From positions 434,001 through 498,000 of the forward strand of contig NZ_JBDIVE010000002.1 in the NCBI RefSeq assembly GCF_039631295.1: DNA of 64,000 nucleotides, in the 5' to 3' direction. The notes under the pieces were generated by a model that saw only the letters and a program-made list of their open reading frames with translations, had not been told where the DNA came from and did not search any database. Within the stretch, counting starts at the first letter, position 1, and every line of letters begins with the position of its first letter. Positions 34,134 through 41,831 of the stretch are shown piece by piece. This DNA comes from Viridibacterium sediminicola. GTDB lineage: Bacteria; Pseudomonadota; Gammaproteobacteria; Burkholderiales; Rhodocyclaceae. The position numbers and the translations under genes were made by a program.

Positions 34134-35942
34134 ATGCCCGTCATCCGCAAGCTTCCCGAAGTCCTGATCAACCAGATCGCCGCCGGCGAGGTGGTCGAAC
34201 GGCCCGCTTCGGTGCTCAAGGAATTGCTGGAGAACAGCATCGATGCGGGCAGCCAGAGCATCGAGGTGCAGCTGACTCAGGGCGGCATCAAGCAGCTGCG
34301 CATCAGCGACGATGGCTGCGGCATCGACAAGGACCAGCTCGCCCTCGCCCTGGAGCGCCACGCCACCAGCAAGATCAGCTCGCTCGAAGACCTCGAAGCA
34401 GTCGGCACCATGGGCTTTCGCGGCGAAGCGCTGGCGGCGATTGCCTCGGTCGCGCGTACCCGCATCACCAGCCGCGCGCGCGACGCAAGCCACGCCTGGC
34501 GCGTCTCCGAGCGCGAACGCGAGCCGATGCCCGCCGCGCTCAACGGCGGCACCGTGGTCGAGGTCGAAGATCTCTACTACAACACCCCGGCACGGCGGAA
34601 GTTCCTCAAATCCGACGCCACCGAATACGGCCATTGCGACGATGTGTTCCGCCGCATTGCGCTGGCGAAGCCGGAAGTCGGCCTGCAGATCAGCCACAAC
34701 GGCCGCGTGAACATGCGCCTTGCTGCCGGCGACGCCGAGCGGCGCACGCGCGAGATCCTCGGCGATGACTTCATGGCCCAGGCGCGGCCCCTGCTCGCCG
34801 AGTCCGGCCTGCTGCGCCTGTCCGGCTACGTCTCGCTGCCCGCTTATGCGCGCAGCAATCGCGACGCGCAGTACTTTTACGTCAATGGCCGCTTCGTGCG
34901 CGACAAGCTGATCCAGCACGCGCTGCGCGAAGCCTATGCCGATATTCTGCACGGCAGCCGTCACCCGGCTTTCGTGCTGTTTCTCGATCTGGACCCAGCC
35001 GGCGTCGACGTCAATGTGCATCCGGCGAAGACCGAAGTGCGCTTCCGCGAAGGCCGGGCGATCCACCAGTTCGTGTTCCACGCCGTCACCCGCACGCTGG
35101 CCACGCCGGTGCAGGCCGCCGTCAGCGCCGCGCCGCCGCTGGAAGCCTATGCCGGACCGCGCGAACAGCACGCCCTGCTGGTCGAAGAGCCCGGCACGCA
35201 CAGTTTCTCGCCGGATAACTACGCCTACGCAGCCAGCGCCAGCCGTGGTTTCAGCCCCAGCAGCTTCGAACGCAACGGCCGCCCGCCCAGCCTGGATTCG
35301 CTGGCGGCGCTGTCGCCGCGCTTCAACACGGCGCCAACGGAACTGCCGCAGACCACCCAGGGCGCGCCGCTGGGCTATGCCATCGCCCAGCTGCACGGCG
35401 TGTACGTACTGGCGCAGAACGAGCGCGGCCTGGTGCTGGTGGATATGCATGCGGCGCACGAACGCATCCTCTACGAACAGCTCAAAGCCGTGCTCGAAGG
35501 CACGCCCGGCGTGCAGCGCCTGCTCATCCCCGCCGTCTTCAATGCCAGCCAGACCGAGATCGCCACCGCCGAAGAGCAGGCCGATGTGCTGCTGCGCATG
35601 GGTTTCGATGTCGCTGCCGCCGGCCCCAACGAGCTGGCGGTGCGCAGCGTGCCGGCCTTGCTGGCGCGGGCCAATACTGCCGAGCTGCTGCGCGCCCTGC
35701 TCGCCGAGCTACGCGACTTCCCGGCCAGCGAGGTGATCGCCGCGCGGCGCAACGAACTGCTGGCCACCATGGCTTGCCACGGCGCGGTACGCGCCAATCG
35801 GCAGCTGACCACGCCGGAAATGAATGCCTTGCTGCGCGACATGGAAGCGACCGAGCGCGCCGATCAATGTAATCATGGTCGCCCGACCTGGGTCCAGCTG
35901 TCGATGGGCGAACTCGACAAGCTCTTCCTGCGCGGCCAGTAA
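34134..35942 (+). CDS. mutL: DNA mismatch repair protein MutL
   Basis: 602 residues. GHKL ATPase N-terminus: QIAAGEVVERPASVLKELLE, SIDAGSQSIEV, DDGCGI, TMGFRGEAL. A transducer domain follows, then a Pro/Ser linker (about 330-410) and the C-terminal dimerisation domain (from about 420: AQLHGVYVLAQNERGLVLVD; later MACHGAVRANRQL). No DQHA(X)2E(X)4E endonuclease motif is apparent; the region reads DMHAAHERILYE, so the Gln is replaced by Met. Mismatch-repair role otherwise typical. It is monocistronic, with rsuA 77 nt downstream. Confidence 0.95.
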   Translation: MPVIRKLPEVLINQIAAGEVVERPASVLKELLENSIDAGSQSIEVQLTQGGIKQLRISDDGCGIDKDQLALALERHATSKISSLEDLEAVGTMGFRGEALAAIASVARTRITSRARDASHAWRVSEREREPMPAALNGGTVVEVEDLYYNTPARRKFLKSDATEYGHCDDVFRRIALAKPEVGLQISHNGRVNMRLAAGDAERRTREILGDDFMAQARPLLAESGLLRLSGYVSLPAYARSNRDAQYFYVNGRFVRDKLIQHALREAYADILHGSRHPAFVLFLDLDPAGVDVNVHPAKTEVRFREGRAIHQFVFHAVTRTLATPVQAAVSAAPPLEAYAGPREQHALLVEEPGTHSFSPDNYAYAASASRGFSPSSFERNGRPPSLDSLAALSPRFNTAPTELPQTTQGAPLGYAIAQLHGVYVLAQNERGLVLVDMHAAHERILYEQLKAVLEGTPGVQRLLIPAVFNASQTEIATAEEQADVLLRMGFDVAAAGPNELAVRSVPALLARANTAELLRALLAELRDFPASEVIAARRNELLATMACHGAVRANRQLTTPEMNALLRDMEATERADQCNHGRPTWVQLSMGELDKLFLRGQ

Positions 35943-36019
35943 GCCGCCACCCACCGCTTCAGCGCGCGGGCGCCGCCAAGGCCGCCCGCCCAATCAGGAA
36001 CACGAGAGAACGGATACAC

Positions 36020-36757
36020 ATGCAACTCGACAGAATCATCCAGTCACAAGGCTTCGGCTCACGCAAGGAATGCCGCGCGCTGATCCGCGCCGGCGGCGTC
36101 AAGGTTGGCGGCGCGGTCATCACCGATCCCTTCGTCGAATACGCGCCGCAGGGCTTCCAGTTCGAGATCGACGACTGGGAATGGGAATACAGCGAGAAAG
36201 TCTATCTCGCCCTCTACAAGCCGGCTGGCTACGAGTGCTCGCACAAGCCCAAGCATAACGAGAGCATCTATTACCTGCTGCCGCAGCCGCTGGTGACACG
36301 CGGCGCGCAAAGCGTGGGGCGACTCGATGTCGACACCACCGGCCTGCTGCTGTTCTCCGACGATGGACAGTTCATCCACGCCATCTCCTCGGCCAAGCGC
36401 CAGGTCACCAAAACCTACCGCGCCACCACCGCCGAGGACGTCACCGATGAGCAGATCGAACAACTGCTGGCCGGCGTTCAGCTGATCGACGAACGCGAAC
36501 CGGCCTGCGCCCTGCAAGCGCGCCGCGCCGATACGCGGGTGATTGAGCTGGTCGTCGATCAGGGCAAGTACCACCTCGTCAAACGCATGATCGCCGCCGC
36601 TGGTAACCACGTGGCCCAATTGCATCGCACCGCAGTCGGCGCGCTATCGCTGGAAGACGGCAGCCTGCCCGAGCTGGAATCCAGCGACTGGTGCTATCTG
36701 CGCCCCAAACACCTCGCCCTGCTGGGCTACAACGCAACGGAAGCGAGCAGCACATGA
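36020..36757 (+). CDS. rsuA: 16S rRNA pseudouridine(516) synthase RsuA
   Basis: 245 residues. S4 RNA-binding domain at the N-terminus (MQLDRIIQSQGFGSRKECRA) then the RsuA-type catalytic domain: catalytic Asp in GRLDVDTTGLLL and KYHLVKRMIAAAGNHV at the C-terminal part. LALYKPAGYECS and LLFSDDGQF are shared with RsuA. It makes pseudouridine 516 in 16S rRNA. RBS-like GAGAACGG before the ATG. Its stop overlaps the next gene start (ATGA), so the two rRNA modification genes are translationally coupled. Confidence 0.9.
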   Translation: MQLDRIIQSQGFGSRKECRALIRAGGVKVGGAVITDPFVEYAPQGFQFEIDDWEWEYSEKVYLALYKPAGYECSHKPKHNESIYYLLPQPLVTRGAQSVGRLDVDTTGLLLFSDDGQFIHAISSAKRQVTKTYRATTAEDVTDEQIEQLLAGVQLIDEREPACALQARRADTRVIELVVDQGKYHLVKRMIAAAGNHVAQLHRTAVGALSLEDGSLPELESSDWCYLRPKHLALLGYNATEASST

Positions 36758-38052
36758 CCGACGACACCCCGAAAAAAACGCTGTCCCTGCCCCAGGGCGA
36801 GCGCAGCAAGCCTGCCACGCGCCGCGCCCCGGTGCGCAGCTCAAGCATCGCCACGCCGCGCATCAAACCTGCCGCACCGGCGGCTGAGGACAAGAAAGCC
36901 GCCCGCCCGCCACGCGCCGAACAGGAACGCACCCCGCGTCGTCCGACCGCTGACGAGCGCCCGCGCCGCAGTGGCGAATCCTCTCCCCCGTCACGCGCCC
37001 CGCGCAGCGGCGCCGATCCCGCCGAGCGCAGCTTCAAGCCCCGCCCGGCCACACGCCCGGCGGCGGAGGGCACGCGCGATGCAGAACGCCGTCCGCCGCG
37101 CCGCAGTGACGAAACGCCGCGCCCGCGTCCGGCACGCCCCGCCGAACGCTTCGCCGATGCGCCGGCGCGCGAAGAGCGCGCTCCGCGCATTCCGTACGCC
37201 GAGCGCGACGTGCCGCACGAGCGCCGCTCGCGTGGCGCCGATGGCGTCACCAAGGCGCCCGGCTTTGGCAAAGCAGGCGCCGCGCGCCGCGCCGCACCCG
37301 CAGCGGAGCCCAAGGACGCCCAAGGCGCCGTGCGCCTCTCCAAGCGGATGACCGAGCTGGGCATGTGTTCGCGCCGCGAAGCCGATGAATACATTGAGCG
37401 CGGCTGGGTCACGGTCGATGGTGTGGTCGTCGATGAGCTGGGCAGCAAGATCCTGCCCGACCAGAAGATCGAGCTGACGCGCCAGGCCGAAGCTACGCAG
37501 AACCTGCGCATGACGGTCATCCTCAACAAACCGGTCGGCTACGTCTCCGGCCAGGCCGAGGACGGCTACGAGCCGGCCAGCGTGCTGATCACCGCCGAGA
37601 ATCACTGGGAAGAAGACCCGATCAAGCGCCGCTTCGAAACCCGCCACATGAAAAAGCTGGCGCCCGCCGGCCGCCTCGACATCGACTCGACCGGCATGCT
37701 GGTGCTGACTCAGGATGGCCGCATCGCCAAGCAGCTGATCGGTGAGAACAGCGACATCGAAAAGGAATACCTGGTGCGCGTCGAAGGCCCGCTGTCCTAC
37801 GACAACCTCGCCCTGCTCAACCACGGCCTGGTGCTCGATGGCGTCGAGCTGCAGCCGGCCAAGGTCAGCTGGCAAAACGAGCACCAACTGCGCTTCGTGC
37901 TGCGTGAAGGCCGCAAACGCCAGATCCGCCGCATGTGCGAGCTGGTCGGCCTGACCGTCACCGCGCTCAAGCGCATCCGCATCGGCTCGATCCCGCTGTC
38001 CAAGCTGCCGCCCGGCAAATGGCGCTACCTGGGCGACCACGAGAAGTTCTGA
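36754..38052 (+). CDS. rluF: RluF-type 23S rRNA pseudouridine synthase with long disordered N-terminal tail
   Basis: 432 residues. Residues 1-190 are low-complexity and very rich in Arg, Pro and Ala (e.g. RPPRAEQERTPRRPTADERP), with no known domain. An S4 domain follows (about 192-240: RLSKRMTELGMCSRREADEY), then the catalytic domain: VILNKPVGYVS, catalytic Asp in GRLDIDSTGMLVLT, EKEYLVRVEGP and RKRQIRRMCELVGL. The catalytic half resembles RluF (pseudouridine 2604) more than RluB. The start overlaps rsuA by 4 nt. The tail is much longer than in E. coli RluF (about 290 residues in all). Confidence 0.88.
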   Translation: MTDDTPKKTLSLPQGERSKPATRRAPVRSSSIATPRIKPAAPAAEDKKAARPPRAEQERTPRRPTADERPRRSGESSPPSRAPRSGADPAERSFKPRPATRPAAEGTRDAERRPPRRSDETPRPRPARPAERFADAPAREERAPRIPYAERDVPHERRSRGADGVTKAPGFGKAGAARRAAPAAEPKDAQGAVRLSKRMTELGMCSRREADEYIERGWVTVDGVVVDELGSKILPDQKIELTRQAEATQNLRMTVILNKPVGYVSGQAEDGYEPASVLITAENHWEEDPIKRRFETRHMKKLAPAGRLDIDSTGMLVLTQDGRIAKQLIGENSDIEKEYLVRVEGPLSYDNLALLNHGLVLDGVELQPAKVSWQNEHQLRFVLREGRKRQIRRMCELVGLTVTALKRIRIGSIPLSKLPPGKWRYLGDHEKF

Positions 38053-38077
38053 GTCGCTGATCCCGCCCGGCAAACGC

Positions 38078-38121
38078 GAAGGGCCGCACAGGAAGTCAAA
38101 ATGCTTCCTGTGCGGCCCTTC
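38078..38121 (+). terminator. Large hairpin after rluF
   Basis: 18-bp perfect stem (GAAGGGCCGCACAGGAAG / CTTCCTGTGCGGCCCTTC) with an 8-nt loop, 25 nt after the stop. Only TGTCGTCT follows, so there is no strong T-tract; it may be an RNA-stability hairpin or a terminator working on both strands. Confidence 0.7.
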
Positions 38122-38271
38122 TGTCGTCTAGGGTCTGGATCTCTCACCAGCGCCCCGTCTCGCAGCCCTGGGCGGTGAGACGCACTGCGCGCTTGGTTTG
38201 CTGGCGTTGCTTAGCGGGCGGCCTTGCCTGCTGCGTGCAGGCTGTATTGATTTGCGGCGGACGCAGAAAAC

Positions 38272-38299
38272 AAAAAAGCCAGTCTTTCGACTGGCTTTT
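38272..38299. terminator. Bidirectional terminator below tRNA-Arg
   Basis: AAAAGCCAGTC-TTTC-GACTGGCTTTT, with A6 on the left (T6 for the minus strand). It lies 11 nt beyond the 3' end of the minus-strand tRNA-Arg and would end its transcript. Confidence 0.9.
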
Positions 38300-38309
38300 C
38301 TGCTGAAAC

Positions 38310-38386
38310 TGGCGCGCCCGGAAGGATTCGAACCTCCTACCCCTTGGTTCGTAGCCAAGTACTCTATCCAGATGAGCTACGGGCGC
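38310..38386 (-). tRNA. tRNA-Arg (anticodon ACG)
   Basis: 77 nt, minus strand, with encoded CCA (complement of TGG at 38310-38312). Acceptor GCGCCCG/CGGGCGC, D arm AGCTC...GAGT, anticodon stem CTTGG/CCAAG with loop CTACGAA (ACG), T arm with GGTTCGAATCC. Reads CGN arginine codons after A-to-I editing. It is followed by its own terminator and is 52 nt from a tRNA-Ser gene upstream. Confidence 0.96.
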
Positions 38387-38438
38387 TAAAGGAGCGACAT
38401 TATATGCACAACACACAAATCTCGCAAGCTTTTTTTCT

Positions 38439-38531
38439 TGGCGGAGAGCAAGGGATTCGAACCCTCGAGACAGGTTTTGCCCGTCTGCTCCCTTAGCAGG
38501 GGAGTGCCTTCGACCACTCGGCCAACTCTCC
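38439..38531 (-). tRNA. tRNA-Ser (anticodon GCT)
   Basis: 93 nt, minus strand, class-II tRNA with a long variable arm and encoded CCA. Acceptor GGAGAGT/GCTCTCC, anticodon loop CTGCTAA (GCT), T loop GGTTCGAATCC. Reads AGC/AGU. It probably shares a transcript with the tRNA-Arg gene just downstream. Confidence 0.96.
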
Positions 38532-38590
38532 GCGAGAAGAGCGCGCATATTATATGCAGCGCCTTCCCTCGTCAATGCAAATCGTGCGAT

Positions 38591-39820
38591 TTAAGCGACA
38601 ACTTGATCCAGTTCGAAGGCCTTGTGCAGCACGCGCACGGCCAGCTCGAGATACTTCTCGTCAATCGCGACGGAAATCTTGATTTCCGAGGTCGAGATCA
38701 TCTGGATGTTGATGCCCTCTTCGGCCAGCGTACGGAACATCTTGCTGGCGATGCCAACGTGCGAGCGCATGCCCACACCGACCACCGACACCTTGGCCAT
38801 CGAGCGGTCTGCACGCACTTCACGTGCGCCGACGTGCGCCTTGACCTCATCGAGGATCTTCAGCGTGCGCTCGTAGTCGTTGCGATTGACGGTGAAGGAG
38901 AAGTCCGTGGTGCCGTCGAAGCTGACATTCTGGATGATCATGTCGACGTCGATATTGGCTTCGGCAATCGGGCCCAGGATCTGATAGGCGATACCGGGGC
39001 GGTCGGGCACGCCGAGCACGGTGAGCTTGGCTTCGTCGCGATTGAACGCGATGCCGGAAATGATAGGTTGTTCCATCTTGAGATCATCCTCGAAAGTAAT
39101 CAGGGTGCCTTCGCCACCTTCCTGGAAGCTGGAGAGCACGCGCAATTTGACCTTGTACTTGCCGGCAAACTCGACCGAGCGAATCTGCAGCACCTTGGAG
39201 CCCAGGCTGGCCATTTCCAGCATTTCTTCAAAGGTGATGCGATCGAGCTTGCGTGCCTCGGGCACGATGCGGGGGTCAGTCGTATAAACACCATCAACGT
39301 CGGTGTATATCTGGCACTCGTCGGCGCGCAAGGCAGCCGCCAGCGCAACGCCGGTGGTGTCCGAACCACCACGCCCCAGCGTGGTGATGTTGCCCGCGTC
39401 ATCGACCCCCTGGAAGCCAGCCACGACGACAACGTGCCCCTCATCCAGATCCTTGCGCATGCGATCCTCGTCAATCTTGAGGATGCGCGCCTTGGTGAAG
39501 GAACTGTCGGTCAGGATGCGCACTTGCGCGCCGGTGTAGCTGCGCGCCTTGACGCCTTGCGCCATCAGGGCCATGCACAGCAGGCCGATGGTGACTTGCT
39601 CACCGGTCGATACCACGACATCCAGCTCACGCGGATCGGGCGTTGACTGAACTTCTTTGGCCAAACCGATCAAACGATTGGTTTCACCACTCATTGCAGA
39701 CACGACCACCACGATCTGGTCACCCGCGGCTTGCGCGGCAGCGACACGCCGCGCCACATTCTTGATGCGCTCGGGGTTGCCCACCGAGGTGCCGCCATAT
39801 TTTTGAACGATCAAGGCCAT
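38591..39820 (-). CDS. lysC: Aspartate kinase LysC
   Basis: 409 residues. It phosphorylates aspartate, first step to lysine, threonine and methionine. The N-terminal kinase motif is QKYGGTSVGNPERI; then ATP-site features GRGGSDTTGVALAAAL and DVDGVYTTDP. The C-terminal third has two ACT domains (TVLGVPDRPGIAYQI; VSVVGVGMRSHVGIASKMF) that bind feedback inhibitor. Length is right for the ~405-residue monofunctional bacterial type (alpha/beta form). Monocistronic, minus strand, with the two tRNA genes downstream. Confidence 0.96.
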   Translation of the reverse strand: MALIVQKYGGTSVGNPERIKNVARRVAAAQAAGDQIVVVVSAMSGETNRLIGLAKEVQSTPDPRELDVVVSTGEQVTIGLLCMALMAQGVKARSYTGAQVRILTDSSFTKARILKIDEDRMRKDLDEGHVVVVAGFQGVDDAGNITTLGRGGSDTTGVALAAALRADECQIYTDVDGVYTTDPRIVPEARKLDRITFEEMLEMASLGSKVLQIRSVEFAGKYKVKLRVLSSFQEGGEGTLITFEDDLKMEQPIISGIAFNRDEAKLTVLGVPDRPGIAYQILGPIAEANIDVDMIIQNVSFDGTTDFSFTVNRNDYERTLKILDEVKAHVGAREVRADRSMAKVSVVGVGMRSHVGIASKMFRTLAEEGINIQMISTSEIKISVAIDEKYLELAVRVLHKAFELDQVVA

Positions 39821-39978
39821 CTTCTAGACACTTGCCAAGGTTGAAAAGCTGATCATTTTAGCCGAATCCGGCTTCGCCCTGCCAAACATGCGTTTGTACC
39901 AGGGGGTTATATATGGCCGCTAGCTCCGTCATTTTTACAATTCCTTAACAAAGGCCTCAAAACACAGGCGCAGCATGG

Positions 39979-40008
39979 TTGTATGTTGTAGAAATATTGA
40001 TCTATACT
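39979..40008 (+). promoter_or_regulatory. Candidate sigma-70 promoter for the XRE regulator
   Basis: TTGTAT, 18 nt, TATACT: both boxes close to consensus (4 of 6 and 5 of 6) with acceptable spacing, in an AT-rich stretch. Predicted transcripts would begin near 40015, leaving a ~230-nt leader before the ATG at 40246. Confidence 0.6.
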
Positions 40009-40115
40009 GCATCCAGCTATCACTAAAGTTATAGCCAAACAGGCTCGCCGCGCTGCAACACCACTTCACATGGCAGTAGCGTAGTCATAAACAGGTCATA
40101 GAAAGGACGGATTTC

Positions 40116-40211
40116 ATGCAGTTCAGCCCAGGCATGCAGCACGCATGGGCAGGCAGCAGGCTTTCCGGCCAATCAATGCGGGCACCCCGGGGTCAAGAGG
40201 CGTTTGATTGA
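40116..40211 (+). CDS. Possible 31-residue leader peptide before the XRE gene
   Basis: ATG with AAAGGA 8 nt upstream, inside the leader of the XRE gene, ending 35 nt before its start. The peptide (MQFSPGMQHAWAGSRLSG...) has no family or hydrophobic pattern. The RBS is better than that of the following gene, so it may be translated as an upstream ORF that modulates it. No conservation evidence is available; treat as tentative. Confidence 0.3.
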   Translation: MQFSPGMQHAWAGSRLSGQSMRAPRGQEAFD

Positions 40212-40245
40212 ATCTTCAGCATTGCATTCACAGGAACACATAGAC

Positions 40246-40539
40246 ATGAAAACACTTGAAAACGTAGATGTTCGCGAAATCCGTCGCAAGCTGGGTCTGA
40301 ACCAGTCCCAGTTCTGGTCCAAGATCGGCGTCACCCAGAGTGGTGGTTCGCGCTACGAGAGCGGCCGCAATGTGCCGCGCCCCGTGCAGGCGCTGCTGCG
40401 CATCGTTCACATCGAGCAAATCGATCTGAACAAGATCCGCAAGGACGATTTCGAAGTCATCGAATACCTGCGTGCGCACAAGTCCGAGCTGTACAAGACG
40501 CTGAAGAAGGAAGCCAAGGCCAAGAAGAAGGAAAAGTAA
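40246..40539 (+). CDS. Small XRE-family transcriptional regulator with Lys-rich tail
   Basis: 97 residues from MKTLENVDVREIRRKLGLNQ (AGGAAC upstream). One helix-turn-helix domain (about 8-45: LNQSQFWSKIGVTQSGGSRY then ESGRNVPRPVQALLRI), then a helical segment and a very basic tail (KKEAKAKKKEK). Short HTH proteins with this IGVTQSGGSRYE context are widely conserved in beta-proteobacteria and not linked to phage. Target genes unknown. It stands alone behind its own promoter. Confidence 0.85.
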   Translation: MKTLENVDVREIRRKLGLNQSQFWSKIGVTQSGGSRYESGRNVPRPVQALLRIVHIEQIDLNKIRKDDFEVIEYLRAHKSELYKTLKKEAKAKKKEK

Positions 40540-40620
40540 TCTTTTCCGGCTCAAGCTTTGTCAGGGGGCCCATGTGGCTCCCTGTGCGTTTTTGAGACCG
40601 ACAACGCGCATCCCGCTACA

Positions 40621-41112
40621 ATGACGCCCTTTCCGGCGCCTCCTACGCTGCGCAAGCAGAAACTCCCCGTGCTTATTACCAGACGACTTGAATTCGACGC
40701 GGGTCACCGCATCCCCGACCACCGCAGCCTGTGCCGCCATTTGCACGGCCATCGCTACGCCATCGAGATCAGCGTCAGCGGCGACATCACCGCGCAGGAC
40801 GGCAATCCGCGCAATGGCATGGTGCTGGATTTCTCGGAGATCAAATCGGTCCTGCGCGCGACTATCGTCGATGTCTGGGATCACGCCTTCCTGGTCTATC
40901 GCGGCGACAGCGCCATCCTCGAATTCCTCAACAGCCTGCCCGATCACCGCACGGTCGTGCTCGATGTCGTGCCGACGGCCGAGAATCTGGCCAGCGAAGC
41001 CTTTCGCCTGCTCGAACCCAGAATTGCAACAATTTGCGACAAGAGCCTGCGCCTGGAAAACGTCCGCCTCTACGAGACGCCCAATTGCTGGGCCGACGCC
41101 AAGCGCGGCTGA
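40621..41112 (+). CDS. queD: 6-carboxy-5,6,7,8-tetrahydropterin synthase QueD
   Basis: 163 residues if ATG 40621 is used; a GTG at 40669 (VLITRRLEFDAGH) is an alternative that better fits the family opening, and neither has a good RBS. QueD makes carboxytetrahydropterin for queuosine. Zinc ligands: FDAGHRI and LHGHRY; catalytic Cys in SLCRHLHGH; Asp/His in VWDHAFL; glutamate near the C-terminus (VRLYETPNCW). QueG, the last enzyme of the route, lies at 18.4 kb. Confidence 0.88.
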   Translation: MTPFPAPPTLRKQKLPVLITRRLEFDAGHRIPDHRSLCRHLHGHRYAIEISVSGDITAQDGNPRNGMVLDFSEIKSVLRATIVDVWDHAFLVYRGDSAILEFLNSLPDHRTVVLDVVPTAENLASEAFRLLEPRIATICDKSLRLENVRLYETPNCWADAKRG

Positions 41113-41120
41113 GCAGCGCG

Positions 41121-41831
41121 TCAAGACGTCTCAAGCGCCTTGTGCGCCAGCCACTGGAAGCGATAGCCGACCCCGTAGATCGAGTGGATCGGATCTTTGC
41201 CGCAACTGGCGCTGAGTTTGCGGCGCAAGTTTTTGATATGGCTATCGACGGTTCGGTCAGTGACCGCGCGATGATCGTCATAGAGCTGATCGAGCAGCTG
41301 CTCGCGCGTGAAAACACGGCCCGGTGCGGCAGACATTACACGCAGCAGGCGGAACTCGGCCGGCGTCAGCTCCAGCCTTTGCCCGTCGAGACTGGCCTGC
41401 CAGCTCAGATCATCAATCTGTAACTGCGGCTCAGCCGCGGCCATGACCCGCCCTTGCGCACGGCGCAACTGTGCGCGGACGCGTGCCATCACCTCGCGCG
41501 GGCTGAACGGCGTCTTGCAGATGTAATCATCCGCACCACCATCGAGCCCGGCCAGGCGGTCGGCCTCCTCGCTACGCGCCGTGAGCATGATGATCGGCGC
41601 AGCGCAAAAGGTTCGCAGCGCACGACACACGGCCAGACCATCCAGCCCCGGCAGCATCACATCGAGCAGGATCAGGTCCGGCGCCTTGGCACGCACGGCG
41701 GCCTCGACCGCCGCGCCATCGGCCAGATGCCGCGGCTGATGACCCTCGGCGCGCAGATAGTCGAGCAGCAGGCTAGCCATCTTGGGTTCGTCTTCCACGA
41801 CGAGAATATCGGCACTCACCGCAGCGCTCAT
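41121..41831 (-). CDS. baeR: OmpR-family response regulator, BaeR-like
   Basis: 236 residues. Receiver domain with phospho-acceptor D57 (LILLDVMLPGLDG) and winged HTH (from about 135). The segment ICKTPFSPREVMARVRAQLRR is close to BaeR of E. coli (ICKPYSPREVVARV), with one extra residue: the conserved Lys (K106) is followed by Thr before Pro-Phe. The stop of the partner kinase overlaps its start by 4 nt. Divergent from an RND efflux operon, as expected for BaeSR-type envelope stress control. Confidence 0.88.
   Translation of the reverse strand: MSAAVSADILVVEDEPKMASLLLDYLRAEGHQPRHLADGAAVEAAVRAKAPDLILLDVMLPGLDGLAVCRALRTFCAAPIIMLTARSEEADRLAGLDGGADDYICKTPFSPREVMARVRAQLRRAQGRVMAAAEPQLQIDDLSWQASLDGQRLELTPAEFRLLRVMSAAPGRVFTREQLLDQLYDDHRAVTDRTVDSHIKNLRRKLSASCGKDPIHSIYGVGYRFQWLAHKALETS

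Larger units (their letters stand above)
39821..40245. other. 425-nt intergenic region between lysC and the XRE gene
   Basis: The part next to lysC (39821-39960) is relatively AT-rich and should hold the lysC promoter, but no clear boxes were picked. A sigma-70 promoter (39979-40008) faces the XRE gene. The roughly 235-nt leader after it holds a possible 31-codon ORF with an AAAGGA site. No tRNA, repeat or hairpin with long stems was recognised. The long leader before a small DNA-binding protein is the notable thing. Confidence 0.7.
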
